From NCBI GenBank assembly GCA_016463095.1, contig JAEMSA010000006.1, forward strand, positions 1 to 60,964: a stretch of 60,964 nt of DNA, written 5' to 3'. Below, piece after piece: positions 35,008-44,489 of this stretch (position 1 is its first letter; each line of letters opens with the position of its first letter). Under the pieces are notes generated by a model. It saw only the letters and a program-made list of their open reading frames with translations. It ran no database searches and was not told the DNA's origin. The stretch is from Candidatus Nanopelagicales bacterium (GTDB lineage: Bacteria > Actinomycetota > Actinomycetes > S36-B12 > UBA5976). The translations under genes and the position numbers were made by a program.

Positions 35008-35637
35008 ATGTCAAAAAATATTGTGGTGCTTGATTACGGATCAGGAAATATTAGATCTGCTCAAAAAAGTTTGCAACATGTTGGTGCCAATGTTGTTATC
35101 TCAAATGATTTCCAAACTTGTTTAGATGCAGATGGCTTAGTAATACCAGGAGTAGGTGCGTTTGCGGCCTGCATTGACGGGATCAGAAATGTTCGAGGTT
35201 TAGAAATAGTTGACAAGCGCCTAGCTGGTAGTCGTTTTGTTTTGGGAATTTGTGTGGGCATGCAAATTATGTTTGAAAATGGGTTAGAGCATGGTGTTAA
35301 AACTCAAGGATTACAACAATGGCCAGGTGATGTCACTCAAATTGATGCCACAATTTTGCCTCATATGGGTTGGAACAATATTGAAGTATCACAAGGAAGC
35401 AGACTGTTTGATGGTGTCGCAGAAGAAAAATTTTACTTTGTTCATTCTTTTGCAGCAAAGAATTTGGATTTAGTGGGAACTGAGAAAATTGATCCTCCGT
35501 TAAAGCACTACACAACTCATGGCGAAAGATTTTTATCAAGTGTTGAAAACGGTCCATTATCTGCCACCCAATTTCATCCAGAAAAATCTGGCGAAGCTGG
35601 ATTACAACTACTTGCTAATTGGTTAGGTTGTGTTTGA
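35008..35637 (+). CDS. hisH: Imidazole glycerol phosphate synthase glutaminase subunit HisH
   Basis: HisH releases ammonia from glutamine and passes it to HisF. The 209-residue class I amidotransferase has the oxyanion and nucleophile segment [11 protein letters not shown] (catalytic Cys), the [13 protein letters not shown] block and the His-Glu part QFHPEKS near the C-terminus. The N-terminus [14 protein letters not shown] is standard. It follows hisB and overlaps the hisA start by 8 bases. Confidence 0.96.
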   Translation: MSKNIVVLDYGSGNIRSAQKSLQHVGANVVISNDFQTCLDADGLVIPGVGAFAACIDGIRNVRGLEIVDKRLAGSRFVLGICVGMQIMFENGLEHGVKTQGLQQWPGDVTQIDATILPHMGWNNIEVSQGSRLFDGVAEEKFYFVHSFAAKNLDLVGTEKIDPPLKHYTTHGERFLSSVENGPLSATQFHPEKSGEAGLQLLANWLGCV

Positions 35638-36364
35638 TTTGAAACCACTAATACTTTTACCAGCCGTTGATGTTGCAGATGGTCAAGCAGTTCGTTTAGT
35701 GCAAGGAGAATTAGGAACAGAAACTTCCTACGGTTCCCCCCTTGAGGCAGCACTAGCTTGGCAAGAACAAGGTGCGCAATGGATTCATTTAGTGGACTTA
35801 GACGCGGCGTTTGGAAAAGGCGATAACAGAGAAATACTTAAAGAAGTCACAGCCAAACTTGATATCAAAGTTGAAATCTCTGGTGGTATTCGCGATGACG
35901 AATCTTTGGAAAACGCTGTGGCAATTGGTGCCCAACGAATTAATTTGGGTACAGCCGCTTTGGAGAATCCAGAGTGGACAGCCAAAGTGATTAGTAAATA
36001 CGGAGACATGATTGCTATCGGTCTTGATGTGCGAGGCAGAAATTTGGCGGCCCGGGGTTGGACTAAAGAAGGTGGCGAACTAATTGAAACATTACTTAGA
36101 TTAGATAAAGACAACGCTGCCAGATATGTAGTTACAGATGTTACAAAAGATGGAACCTTACAAGGACCTAACACTGCGTTATTGAAAGAAATTCTGGATC
36201 ACACTAAAAAACCTGTTATTGCATCTGGTGGAATTGCCTCACTAGCTGACATTGCTGCTTTAAGACAATTAACAAATATTGGTGTTGAAGGTGCCATTGT
36301 TGGCAAAGCACTTTATGCACAAAAATTTACATTGAAGGACGCTTTGAAGATTGCCGGAGATTAA
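35630..36364 (+). CDS. hisA: HisA, probably PriA-type bifunctional HisA/TrpF isomerase
   Basis: HisA isomerises ProFAR to PRFAR. In most Actinobacteria this enzyme (PriA) also isomerises phosphoribosyl anthranilate for tryptophan. The 244-residue barrel has [46 protein letters not shown], the ARGW segment in the loop that in PriA carries the key Arg and Trp, [15 protein letters not shown] and [10 protein letters not shown]. Similarity to PriA is close, and no trpF occurs with trpC-trpB-trpA here. The GTG at 35630 overlaps hisH; a TTG at 35639 is the alternative start. Confidence 0.93.
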   Translation: MFDLKPLILLPAVDVADGQAVRLVQGELGTETSYGSPLEAALAWQEQGAQWIHLVDLDAAFGKGDNREILKEVTAKLDIKVEISGGIRDDESLENAVAIGAQRINLGTAALENPEWTAKVISKYGDMIAIGLDVRGRNLAARGWTKEGGELIETLLRLDKDNAARYVVTDVTKDGTLQGPNTALLKEILDHTKKPVIASGGIASLADIAALRQLTNIGVEGAIVGKALYAQKFTLKDALKIAGD

Positions 36365-36369
36365 TAACA

Positions 36370-37146
36370 ATGCCCTTAGCAACCAGAATTATTCCTTGTT
36401 TAGATGTTGATAATGGTCGCGTAGTAAAAGGTATAAATTTTAAGAATTTAGTTGATGCTGGTGATCCAGTGCAATTAGCAAAAATGTATGCCGAGCAAGG
36501 TGCTGATGAAATCACTTTTCTTGATATTTCTGCGTCAAGAGATAACAAGGAAACAATGCTGGATGTGGTGCGAAAAACTGCAGATGCAGTTTTCATTCCC
36601 TTAACTGTCGGGGGAGGAATAAAAAGTGTTGCTGACGTTGATTATTTATTAAGAGCAGGCGCCGACAAAATATCGATAAATACTAGCGCGATTAATAACC
36701 CCGATTTGATAAACGAAATCTCTAATCGTTTCGGTTCACAAGTTTTAGTTATCTCAATTGATGCCAGGAGAACAAGTGAAAAATATGCCACCTCTGGCTT
36801 CGAAGTCACAACACATGGCGGCACCAAGAGTTGTGGACTGGACGCTTTAGCTTGGACTATTGAAGCGGTGCAAAGAGGAGCAGGTGAAGTTCTACTAAAC
36901 TCCATGGACAAAGACGGAACTAAAGATGGATTTGATTTGGAATTAATAGAAATTATTAGATCAAAAGTTTCAGTTCCCTTAATTGCAAGTGGAGGAGCTG
37001 GAAAAGTCAGCGATTTTTACCCTGCAGTTAAAGCCGGGGCAAATGCGCTACTTGCTGCTAGTGTTTTTCATTTTCAAGATATTAAAATTGAAGACGTTAA
37101 AAAGGAACTACAAGCAAACAACGTGGAAATTAGATCCCAAATTTAG
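36370..37146 (+). CDS. hisF: Imidazole glycerol phosphate synthase cyclase subunit HisF
   Basis: HisF uses ammonia from HisH to close the imidazole ring, giving IGP and AICAR. The 258-residue TIM barrel has [16 protein letters not shown] with the catalytic Asp, [28 protein letters not shown] (second catalytic Asp) and [13 protein letters not shown]. It follows hisA by 5 bases. Its 3' end overlaps the convergent TIGR03085-like gene by 17 bases. Confidence 0.96.
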   Translation: MPLATRIIPCLDVDNGRVVKGINFKNLVDAGDPVQLAKMYAEQGADEITFLDISASRDNKETMLDVVRKTADAVFIPLTVGGGIKSVADVDYLLRAGADKISINTSAINNPDLINEISNRFGSQVLVISIDARRTSEKYATSGFEVTTHGGTKSCGLDALAWTIEAVQRGAGEVLLNSMDKDGTKDGFDLELIEIIRSKVSVPLIASGGAGKVSDFYPAVKAGANALLAASVFHFQDIKIEDVKKELQANNVEIRSQI

Positions 37147-37759
37147 CTTCTTTTATTATTTGTATTGCGTCATCTACGCCTTCGAATTTGATATTAGCTG
37201 CGGATTTTCTTCCATAAGCAAACAAAACCAGATCTATTACTTCCCCTTGAATTGTTACACAACTTTTACCTGACTTTATGGTGTATGTCCCTTGATCAGA
37301 TTTTGCAATTATTCCGATTTTAGCCTCACGCATGAAAATTTTGCCTGAACGAGTAAAAAGCTTCCATAAGAATTGTTTATCCTGGTCACTAAAAAATCTG
37401 GGCACATAATTTGGTTGCGCTCTTAAAAGATCTTCGTGATGAACTGTGAACTCAATTGAGTTGGCAAACTTTTCAACCCCGGGGAGAGCAAATGGTGAGA
37501 ATTTTTTAGGACCGTCTTGGAATTCTTGAACCAAGGCCTCAAAGCCTCGTTTTTTTATTTGAGTGGCAACCTTGTCAGCGTATGAAGATAGTGCTGGAAT
37601 AAATATTCCAAGAGCGGCATCAGGTCTAGTTTCTCTGGCAATCAAATGGACAAGTAAATCAAAAGAAGTCCAACCTTGACACAAAGTTGGTGAACCTGGG
37701 CCCAGATTTCTTAAAGTTTGGGCTAGTGCATATCTTTCACGTTTTGCTAAAGAGGCCAT
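37130..37759 (-). CDS. TIGR03085-like DinB/maleylpyruvate-isomerase-type protein
   Basis: The 209-residue protein starts with a helical DinB/MDMPI-like domain ([40 protein letters not shown]) and includes [13 protein letters not shown], a block of the actinobacterial TIGR03085 family that often sits beside his genes. Putative metal-binding His residues are visible ([16 protein letters not shown]), but the function is unknown. The ATG at 37759 is preceded at 6 bases by a TAATCT box and no ribosome-binding site. Confidence 0.78.
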   Translation of the reverse strand: MASLAKRERYALAQTLRNLGPGSPTLCQGWTSFDLLVHLIARETRPDAALGIFIPALSSYADKVATQIKKRGFEALVQEFQDGPKKFSPFALPGVEKFANSIEFTVHHEDLLRAQPNYVPRFFSDQDKQFLWKLFTRSGKIFMREAKIGIIAKSDQGTYTIKSGKSCVTIQGEVIDLVLFAYGRKSAANIKFEGVDDAIQIIKEAKFGI

Positions 37760-37771
37760 AAGTAGAGATTA
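37760..37771 (-). promoter_or_regulatory. Leaderless-type -10 box for the TIGR03085-like gene
   Basis: On the minus strand TAATCT (37771-37766) ends 6 bases before the ATG at 37759, with the interval CTACTT lacking a ribosome-binding site. Confidence 0.5.
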
Positions 37772-37813
37772 GACGAAAAGATACCTAGCGATAAATCAGG
37801 TGGCACCCTAAGC

Positions 37814-37825
37814 AAGAATAAGCAC
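37814..37825 (+). promoter_or_regulatory. Possible leaderless-type -10 box for hisI
   Basis: AAGAAT (37814-37819) lies 6 bases before the hisI ATG (37826) and no ribosome-binding site is present. The box differs from TANNNT at its first base, so this is weaker than the other cases. Confidence 0.35.
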
Positions 37826-38185
37826 ATGACAGATCTAAACCAAGGCTCAATATCTGCGTATTGGCATTCTCTGAAAGCTAATGAAAATGGTTTAGTCCCG
37901 GTAATAACCACTGAAGAAGTTAGTAATCAAGTTTTGATGATGGCTTGGATGAATGAGGAAGCTTTCACCAAAACTTTAGAATCAAAAAAGGTCACATATT
38001 TTTCGCGTAGCAGAAATAAACTTTGGGTTAAAGGTGAGGAATCTGGGAACACTCAAGAATTAGTTGAATTACGAATTGATTGTGATGCAGACACAGTTTT
38101 ACTTAAAGTCAAACAAAAAGGATCAGCTTGTCACACCGGGGATAAAACCTGTTTTGATGGCGTTGTCGTGTGGGCTGCGAAATAG
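37826..38185 (+). CDS. hisI: Phosphoribosyl-AMP cyclohydrolase HisI
   Basis: HisI hydrolyses phosphoribosyl-AMP, the third step of histidine synthesis. The 119-residue product has the zinc- and magnesium-site blocks VLMMAWMNEEAF, YFSRSRNKLWVKGEESGNTQ, RIDCDADTVLLKVKQKGSACHTG and CF, standard for the monofunctional enzyme; no HisE domain is fused. It starts a new plus-strand run after the TIGR03085-like gene and ends 3 bases before the trpE ATG. Confidence 0.95.
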   Translation: MTDLNQGSISAYWHSLKANENGLVPVITTEEVSNQVLMMAWMNEEAFTKTLESKKVTYFSRSRNKLWVKGEESGNTQELVELRIDCDADTVLLKVKQKGSACHTGDKTCFDGVVVWAAK

Positions 38186-38188
38186 TTG

Positions 38189-39715
38189 ATGGACCAATAC
38201 AGACTTGGGGTCACAACACCTGATTTAGAAGAATTTAAAGATTTTGCGCAAGAAAGAAAAGTAATTCCAGTGGTTAGGCGTCTAATCGGTGATTCATTTA
38301 CTCCCGTTGGCTTATACAAAGCGTTAGCTAATGAAAGACCAGGCACATTTTTGTTGGAATCAGCTGAGCATGGTCAAAGTTGGTCCAGGTATTCATTTAT
38401 TGGAGTAAGCAGTGCTGCAACTTTGCGCAGCGAAAATGGTCAAGCTTTGTGGTCTGGGCATGCGCCCAAAGGTGTGGCACTAGATGGTGATGTTTGGGAG
38501 GTATTCAAACAAACCCTAGATTTTCTAGCCACGAAACCTTTTCCAAACTTGCCGCCCTTAACTGGTGGCCTAGTTGGTTATCTGGCTTATGACATTGTTC
38601 GACTTTTTGAAAGAATCCCTAACCAAAATCCTGATGAAACAAAAGTGCCCGATTTAGTTATGTTGCTAGCAACTGATTTTGCAGTGCTGGATCATGTTGA
38701 TGGATCCGTGTGGTTGATCGCAAATGCAGTTAACTATGACGGCACCGCTGAAAGAGTTGATGTTGCTTATCTTGACGCTGTAGCCAGGCTTGATGCCATG
38801 CAGGAGGCGTTAAATCAACCCCAATCACAAATTGGTTCCACTTTTAATAATGACGCTAAACCAGATTTCACAAACAGAACTATCAGCAAGGATTATCAAG
38901 AATCCGTGCAAAAAGCCATTGAATATGTGGAAGCAGGAGATGCTTTTCAAATAGTTTTGTCGCAAAGATTTGACATAAAAACCACGGCAAAAGCTATTGA
39001 CATATATAGAGTGCTAAGAACCTCCAATCCCAGTCCTTATATGTATTACCTAAACATTCCTACCAAAGATTTAACTGCCACAGAATTTGAAATTATTGGC
39101 TCAAGTCCAGAAGCTTTAGTCACAGTTAAGGACAGAAAAGCTGTGATGCATCCAATTGCGGGAACCAGACCTCGAGGTAAAAGCACAGCTGAAGATGAAA
39201 AAATTGCTGTTGAATTATTAAATGATCCCAAGGAAAAAGCTGAGCATCTGATGTTGGTTGATCTAGGAAGAAATGATTTGGGAAGAGTTTGTAAACCGGG
39301 CACAGTGGAAGTTATCGAATTTATGCAAGTAGAAAAATATAGTCACGTGATGCATTTAGTCTCCACTGTGACTGGAACATTAAATGAAAACATCACCACG
39401 GCCGATGCGTTGAAGGCAACATTTCCTGCTGGCACATTATCTGGCGCACCTAAGGTTCGGGCCATGGAAATAATAGATGAACTAGAACCCGTGAAACGTG
39501 GTATCTATGGCGGAGCATTAGGTTATTTTGATTTTGCAGGCAACATGGATGTGGCAATCACAATTAGGACAGCATTACTTAAAGATGGGGTTGCCTACGT
39601 GCAGGCAGGAGCCGGCGTTGTTGCAGACTCTGTGCCAAGCAGTGAAGATAAGGAATGTCAAAACAAGGCAGCAGTGGTACTCAAAGCAGTTGCCGTAGCG
39701 TCCTCATTAGGCTGA
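38189..39715 (+). CDS. trpE: Anthranilate synthase component I TrpE
   Basis: TrpE makes anthranilate from chorismate with ammonia from TrpG. I chose the ATG at 38189 (508 residues); the TTG just before it is the alternative. The N-terminal LLESA segment belongs to the tryptophan-binding feedback site. Catalytic-domain blocks are IVLSQRFD, NPSPYMYYLN, PIAGTRPRGK, DLGRNDLGRV and FPAGTLSGAPKVRAMEIIDELE. No leader peptide or attenuator fits between hisI and trpE, so control is probably enzymatic or from upstream. trpG and trpD are not in this window. Confidence 0.95.
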   Translation: MDQYRLGVTTPDLEEFKDFAQERKVIPVVRRLIGDSFTPVGLYKALANERPGTFLLESAEHGQSWSRYSFIGVSSAATLRSENGQALWSGHAPKGVALDGDVWEVFKQTLDFLATKPFPNLPPLTGGLVGYLAYDIVRLFERIPNQNPDETKVPDLVMLLATDFAVLDHVDGSVWLIANAVNYDGTAERVDVAYLDAVARLDAMQEALNQPQSQIGSTFNNDAKPDFTNRTISKDYQESVQKAIEYVEAGDAFQIVLSQRFDIKTTAKAIDIYRVLRTSNPSPYMYYLNIPTKDLTATEFEIIGSSPEALVTVKDRKAVMHPIAGTRPRGKSTAEDEKIAVELLNDPKEKAEHLMLVDLGRNDLGRVCKPGTVEVIEFMQVEKYSHVMHLVSTVTGTLNENITTADALKATFPAGTLSGAPKVRAMEIIDELEPVKRGIYGGALGYFDFAGNMDVAITIRTALLKDGVAYVQAGAGVVADSVPSSEDKECQNKAAVVLKAVAVASSLG

Positions 39716-39746
39716 GACCACTAATTTCTTTAGGGAGAATTTGTTA

Positions 39747-39938
39747 ATGCCGAAAGATAATCACGGCCAAACACCAGCTGCATGGACTGGTACTTTTCTT
39801 ATTATTGCGGCATCAGCTGTTTCCACAGTTGGTTTGGTGCGTAATGATTGGCAAATGTTTTGGATAGGAATCGGAATTGCGTTTCTGGGCGGATTCATCT
39901 GGATTGTCTGGGAAAAATTATCTTCGAGAAGAAAGTAG
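39747..39938 (+). CDS. HGxxPAAW-motif small membrane protein
   Basis: The 63-residue protein carries the motif [14 protein letters not shown] that defines a small actinobacterial membrane family found between trpE and trpC. Two hydrophobic helices follow (about 13-31 and 38-54), then a basic tail. I chose the ATG at 39747 because AGGGAG (39732-39737) lies 9 bases upstream. The function is unknown. The larger Trp-associated membrane protein (TIGR02234) often found beside it is missing here. Confidence 0.85.
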   Translation: MPKDNHGQTPAAWTGTFLIIAASAVSTVGLVRNDWQMFWIGIGIAFLGGFIWIVWEKLSSRRK

Positions 39939-39951
39939 AAAAGGAATAATA

Positions 39952-40761
39952 ATGTCGAGCGTTCTAGACGAAATTATCGTTGGCGTTCGTGAAGATTTGG
40001 CATTGAGACAAGAAAAAGTTTCCATAGATGAATTAAAAAATCAAGTTGAAAAAGTTGCTAAGGCAATTGATCCTTATCCTATTTTTAATGAAGCTGGCGT
40101 TGCTGTTATCGCTGAAGTTAAAAGATCAAGTCCTTCAAAAGGGGATCTGTCCGAAATCACAGATCCAGCTTTACTTGCCAAAGAGTATGAAGCCGGTGGA
40201 GCAAGTTGTATTAGTGTTTTAACCGAGGAAAGAAGATTTAAAGGTTCTTTGGCAGACTTAGCAGCTGTGAGAAAAGCAGTTGAGATTCCAGTGTTACGAA
40301 AAGATTTTATAGTTTCTAGTTATCAACTTTGGGAAGCCAGAGCATACGGTGCAGATTTGGCTCTTTTGATTGTTGCGGCCCTTGATCAAGAAGCTTTAGT
40401 TTCATTAATTGAAAGATCAAAAAGTATTGGATTGACTCCTTTGGTAGAGGTCCATACAGAAGAAGAAGTTAAAAGAGCAGCAGCTGCTGGAGCAAAACTA
40501 ATTGGGATTAATGCACGAAATCTTAAAACCCTAGAAGTAGATAGGAACACTTTTATAAGACTTGCACCTCTGGTGCCAAGTGAATGCATTTTGGTAGCCG
40601 AATCGGGAGTTCGTGACAAACATGATTTGATTACTTATGCCAATGCTGGAGCCCACGCTGTTTTAGTAGGCGAAAGCTTGGTAGTTCATAAAGATCCCAG
40701 AGCAGCAGTTCACGAATTAGTAACAGCTGGTGCTCATCCTGCAACCAATCATGGACGATAA
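39952..40761 (+). CDS. trpC: Indole-3-glycerol phosphate synthase TrpC
   Basis: TrpC closes the indole ring from CdRP. I start it at the ATG at 39952 (269 residues, [15 protein letters not shown]), with AAAAGGA just after the previous stop; the longer frame runs inside the HGxxPAAW gene. The barrel has [15 protein letters not shown] (catalytic Glu and Lys), [40 protein letters not shown] and VAESGVR. No PRAI (TrpF) domain is fused, in keeping with a PriA-type HisA. Confidence 0.95.
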   Translation: MSSVLDEIIVGVREDLALRQEKVSIDELKNQVEKVAKAIDPYPIFNEAGVAVIAEVKRSSPSKGDLSEITDPALLAKEYEAGGASCISVLTEERRFKGSLADLAAVRKAVEIPVLRKDFIVSSYQLWEARAYGADLALLIVAALDQEALVSLIERSKSIGLTPLVEVHTEEEVKRAAAAGAKLIGINARNLKTLEVDRNTFIRLAPLVPSECILVAESGVRDKHDLITYANAGAHAVLVGESLVVHKDPRAAVHELVTAGAHPATNHGR

Positions 40762-40765
40762 TTAA

Positions 40766-41977
40766 ATGACAACTTTTTTGCAAGATTTACATAAAATCGA
40801 TGATCAAACGGGACACTTTGGTCAATTTGGCGGCAGGTTTGTTCCTGAAGCTTTAATATCTGCTCTTGATCAACTTGAAGCAGAATATTTAAAAGCCGTA
40901 ATAGATCCAAAATTCAATGAAGACTTTCAAAACTTACTAAAAGATTATGTGGGCAGACCAAGTCCATTAACCGAAGCAAAAAACTTTTCCAAACATGCCG
41001 GTGGTGCTCGAGTATTTCTAAAAAGAGAAGATTTAAATCACACCGGATCCCATAAAATAAACAACGTAATTGGACAAGCTCTACTTACGGTACGAATGGG
41101 TAAAAAAAGAATTATTGCTGAAACCGGAGCAGGTCAACATGGTGTTGCTACTGCGACTGCAGCTGCGTTATTTGGTCTCGAGTGCATAATTTATATGGGA
41201 GAAGAAGACACCGTACGCCAATCATTGAATGTGGCTCGAATGAAACTATTGGGCGCCACAGTTGTGCCTGTTACCTCTGGAACAAAAACATTAAAAGATG
41301 CCATCAATGAAGCAATGCGTGATTGGGTGACCAATGTTGAAACCACACATTATTTACTGGGCACAGTTGCTGGTCCTCATCCGTTTCCTACTATTGGTAG
41401 AAATTTTCATAGCATCATTGGTGTTGAAGCAAGACAACAAATTTTGGAAAAAACAGGTAAACTTCCAACCGCTGTTACTGCTTGTGTAGGTGGTGGATCA
41501 AATGCTATTGGTTTATTTCATCCATTTATTTTAGATAAAGATGTGCAACTGCATGGCTATGAAGCAGCAGGTGACGGAATAGAAACTGGAAGACATGCCG
41601 CAACACTTTCTGGGGGCACGATCGGAATATTGCACGGAACACGATCCTATGTTTTACAAGATGAAAATGGTCAGACTTTGCCGAGTCATTCCATCTCTGC
41701 AGGACTTGATTATCCAGGAGTTGGACCGGAACATGCTTGGTTGAAAGACTCTGGTCGAGCTTTTTATCATCCCATAACTGACACAGAAGCAATGGATGGA
41801 TTTTCTTTATTGTCTCAAACTGAAGGAATTATTCCAGCAATTGAAACAGCACACGCCATTGCCGGAACAGTTAAATTAGGAAAAGAATTAGGTAAGGATG
41901 CAGTAATTGTTATTAATTGCAGTGGTCGAGGCGACAAAGATGTTGAAACTGCTGCGAAATGGTTTAAGTTAACTTAG
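40766..41977 (+). CDS. trpB: Tryptophan synthase beta chain TrpB
   Basis: TrpB joins indole with serine using PLP. The 403-residue TrpB1-type protein shows [10 protein letters not shown], the PLP-lysine block [35 protein letters not shown], the phosphate-binding [10 protein letters not shown] and CSGRGDKDV. It begins 5 bases after trpC and ends 6 bases before trpA. Confidence 0.97.
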   Translation: MTTFLQDLHKIDDQTGHFGQFGGRFVPEALISALDQLEAEYLKAVIDPKFNEDFQNLLKDYVGRPSPLTEAKNFSKHAGGARVFLKREDLNHTGSHKINNVIGQALLTVRMGKKRIIAETGAGQHGVATATAAALFGLECIIYMGEEDTVRQSLNVARMKLLGATVVPVTSGTKTLKDAINEAMRDWVTNVETTHYLLGTVAGPHPFPTIGRNFHSIIGVEARQQILEKTGKLPTAVTACVGGGSNAIGLFHPFILDKDVQLHGYEAAGDGIETGRHAATLSGGTIGILHGTRSYVLQDENGQTLPSHSISAGLDYPGVGPEHAWLKDSGRAFYHPITDTEAMDGFSLLSQTEGIIPAIETAHAIAGTVKLGKELGKDAVIVINCSGRGDKDVETAAKWFKLT

Positions 41978-41983
41978 AAAATC

Positions 41984-42781
41984 ATGAGTTCAATTCACCA
42001 AGTATTTGATAAAGCTAAATCTGAAAACAGAGCAGTGTTAATTGCATATTTGCCCGCAGGTTTCCCAACTATCGATGGTTCGATTGCAATAATGCAAGAA
42101 ATGCTAAATAGCGGAGTTGATTTAGTTGAAATTGGTGTTCCTTACAGTGATCCATTGATGGATGGTCCAATTATTCAACAGGCAGTAGATGTGGCATTGC
42201 ATAACAAAACTGGAATCAATGAAGTTATGCACATAGTTAAAGAAGTTTCCAAAAGTGGCAAACCAGTTTTAACCATGAGTTACTGGAGCCCAATTGAAAA
42301 ATGGGGAATAGATAAATTTGCTCAACAAATGAATCAATCAGGTGGAGTTGGGGTAATCACCCCAGATTTACCACCCGATGAATCAGAAGCATGGATCACA
42401 GCAACTGATGAAAATAAAATTGATCGAGTGTTTGTTGTGGCCCCAAGTTCAAGTGACGAAAGATTGAAACTTGTCACAAATAAAGTTACAGGTTTTGTTT
42501 ATGCGGCAAGTTTGATGGGTGTTACTGGAACTAGAAGTGAAGTATCCAATAGAGCAGAAGAGTTAGTAAATAGAGTTAGAAAACATACGCAGTTGCCGAT
42601 TGCAGTCGGTTTAGGTGTTTCAAACTCTGAGCAGGCTCATGAAGTTGCACAATTTGCTGATGGGGTAATTGTAGGTAGTGCGTTTGTGAACGTGATTTTA
42701 GAACAACCCAACCTTAAAGATTCCATCGCTGCTGTGGCCCAATTGTGCAAAGATTTCGCCAGAGGCGTTCACAAAGACTAA
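41984..42781 (+). CDS. trpA: Tryptophan synthase alpha chain TrpA
   Basis: TrpA cleaves indole-3-glycerol phosphate and channels indole to TrpB. The 265-residue barrel has AYLPAGFP, the catalytic block VDLVEIGVPYSDPLMDGPIIQ (Glu and Asp), GVITPDLPPDE, YAASLMGVTGTR and VGLGVSNSEQ with GVIVGSAFV for the phosphate. The next gene follows after 70 bases with its own candidate promoter, so trpA probably ends the tryptophan run. Confidence 0.96.
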   Translation: MSSIHQVFDKAKSENRAVLIAYLPAGFPTIDGSIAIMQEMLNSGVDLVEIGVPYSDPLMDGPIIQQAVDVALHNKTGINEVMHIVKEVSKSGKPVLTMSYWSPIEKWGIDKFAQQMNQSGGVGVITPDLPPDESEAWITATDENKIDRVFVVAPSSSDERLKLVTNKVTGFVYAASLMGVTGTRSEVSNRAEELVNRVRKHTQLPIAVGLGVSNSEQAHEVAQFADGVIVGSAFVNVILEQPNLKDSIAAVAQLCKDFARGVHKD

Positions 42782-42811
42782 CCAGAATTAGCACTAAATC
42801 GGAACAACGGT

Positions 42812-42844
42812 TAGATTGAATTAAACCTCAAAACATATTCGGAG
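42812..42844 (+). promoter_or_regulatory. Candidate promoter and ribosome-binding site of the DsbA-like gene
   Basis: TAGATT (42812-42817) is a plausible -10 box giving a start of transcription near 42824. CGGAG (42840-42844) serves the ATG at 42852. Outer CTAACC and GGTTAG segments flank the spacer but no terminator with a T-tract is visible after trpA. Confidence 0.35.
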
Positions 42845-42851
42845 ATTCTAA

Positions 42852-43649
42852 ATGTCTAGCCCAGATGATATTCGTAATAAAGCAGCCCAAGTTCGAGCCA
42901 GCGCAAATTCTTCAGAAAATAAGAAAGCTAAAACCATCCAAGTGATAGGTGGACTTTTTGTTTTAACATTAGTTGTGTGTTTAATCGGTGCTGGGGTTTA
43001 TGTGAAAAGTCAAACAGCTCAAAACAGTATTACTCCAGAAGAAGTCACTGAATATAATTCAGCGGCGCAGCTTCCTACAGGGGTAACCGCGCAAGGTGGT
43101 TATGGTGTGCCAGTTGGAAAACAAGATTCCACTGCACCAAAAGCTGAACTTTACGAAGATTTTCAATGTCCAGCATGTGGCTTTCTAGAAAAAGCTAATG
43201 GCGAAAACATTATTGCTGCTGCTGTTAAAGGTGACATTAATTTGACCTTACATCCAATGATTTTTCTAGACAGAAATTTTCCACAATCACAACTTGCTTC
43301 ACTAAGAGCAACAATGGCATTTGGTTGTGCGGTTGATGCTGGTAAAACTGCTGAATATCATGCAGGTATTTTTGCCATGCAACCATCAAAAGAGGGCGAT
43401 GGGTTCACCGATCAACAATTACTTGATCTAGCAAAAAATGTTGGCATCAAAGATGATGCGATCACAACTTTTGAAACATGCTTAACTTCCAATAAATACA
43501 AAGGTTGGGCACAAAATTCACAACTTCACGCCCAAGATCGTGGCGTGCAAGGTACTCCAACTTTCTATCTGAACGAGAAACAAATTGAAAGTGCAATTCT
43601 TGTTGATCCAACAAGTTTTGCCGGGGTTGTCGCTGAAGCAAGAAAGTAA
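42852..43649 (+). CDS. Membrane-anchored DsbA-like thioredoxin-fold protein
   Basis: This 265-residue protein has a short cytoplasmic N-terminus, one membrane helix (about 34-56) and an extracytoplasmic DsbA/MDFP-type thioredoxin domain with the active site CPAC (EDFQCPACGFLEK) and the cis-Pro segment GVQGTPTFYLN. It probably works in disulfide exchange or redox folding outside the membrane. Two further cysteines (FGCAV and FETCL) could form a second disulfide. It lies between trpA and lgt, 6 bases before lgt. Confidence 0.87.
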   Translation: MSSPDDIRNKAAQVRASANSSENKKAKTIQVIGGLFVLTLVVCLIGAGVYVKSQTAQNSITPEEVTEYNSAAQLPTGVTAQGGYGVPVGKQDSTAPKAELYEDFQCPACGFLEKANGENIIAAAVKGDINLTLHPMIFLDRNFPQSQLASLRATMAFGCAVDAGKTAEYHAGIFAMQPSKEGDGFTDQQLLDLAKNVGIKDDAITTFETCLTSNKYKGWAQNSQLHAQDRGVQGTPTFYLNEKQIESAILVDPTSFAGVVAEARK

Positions 43650-43655
43650 TTTGAA

Positions 43656-44489
43656 TTGATTCCGTTAACTATTCCCAGTCCCAGTACCGGAGTTTTATAT
43701 CTGGGACCACTTCCACTACGGGCCTATTCACTTTTCATCATTGTGGGAATTTTTTTAGCCATTTGGTTAGGAAATAAAAGGTGGATAGCTCGTGGCGGTA
43801 AAACAGGCGAGATAAGTGATGTTGCAATCTTTGCTGTTCCCTTTGGAATAATCGGTGGACGTATTTATCATGTAGCTACCGATTGGGAAAAATACTTTGG
43901 ACCAAATCAGAACTGGGTTGATGCGTTCAAAATATGGAATGGTGGATTAGGAATATATGGCGCTATTTTCTTTGGAGGAATTGGGGCATGGATCGGTTGT
44001 AAATATTACAAAATTTATTTGCCACCATTTGCCGATGCCATCGCTCCGGGAATAATTTTTGCGCAAGCAATTGGCAGATTAGGTAATTATTTTAATCAAG
44101 AGTTATTTGGCAGACCCACCAATGTTGCCTGGGCTTTAGAAATAGCGGAAAAAAATAGGCCCACAGGTTTTGAGTCTTTCGCTACTTTTCATCCCACCTT
44201 TTTATACGAGATGCTTTGGAATGTGATGGTGGGATTCTTGCTGATTTATTTGGATCGTAGATTCAAATATGGGCATGCCAGACTTTTTGCTTTATATGTT
44301 GTCTTCTACAGTCTGGGCAGATCTTTCACTGAAAGCCTGAGAATTGATGAAGCACGAATAGTTCTGGGTTTAAGATTCAACGTAATTATGAGTTTGACAG
44401 TTATAGTGTGTGGTCTGGCCTACTTTGTTATTAGTAATAAAACCAAGCCTGGGATCGACACCAAAATTTATAGGAGTGCTCAAAAGTGA
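43656..44489 (+). CDS. lgt: Prolipoprotein diacylglyceryl transferase Lgt
   Basis: Lgt adds diacylglycerol to the lipobox cysteine of prolipoproteins. The 277-residue protein has about seven hydrophobic helices and the signatures LPLRAYSLFIIVG, GGRIYHVATDW, NGGLGIYGAIFFG, the Lgt block AIGRLGNYFNQELFG with the essential Arg, and HPTFLYEMLWN. The start is a TTG at 43656. Its stop overlaps the GTG of the VIT1 gene. LspA, the next enzyme in the pathway, is at 27257. Confidence 0.95.
   Translation: MIPLTIPSPSTGVLYLGPLPLRAYSLFIIVGIFLAIWLGNKRWIARGGKTGEISDVAIFAVPFGIIGGRIYHVATDWEKYFGPNQNWVDAFKIWNGGLGIYGAIFFGGIGAWIGCKYYKIYLPPFADAIAPGIIFAQAIGRLGNYFNQELFGRPTNVAWALEIAEKNRPTGFESFATFHPTFLYEMLWNVMVGFLLIYLDRRFKYGHARLFALYVVFYSLGRSFTESLRIDEARIVLGLRFNVIMSLTVIVCGLAYFVISNKTKPGIDTKIYRSAQK

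Noticed and set aside
38130-38188. Tryptophan leader peptide and attenuator before trpE
   Set aside because: trpE begins 3 bases after hisI, leaving no room for a leader ORF or paired stems.
39877-39951. Upstream extension of trpC
   Set aside because: It overlaps the HGxxPAAW gene in another frame; the ATG at 39952 has AAAAGGA upstream and gives the normal TrpC N-terminus.
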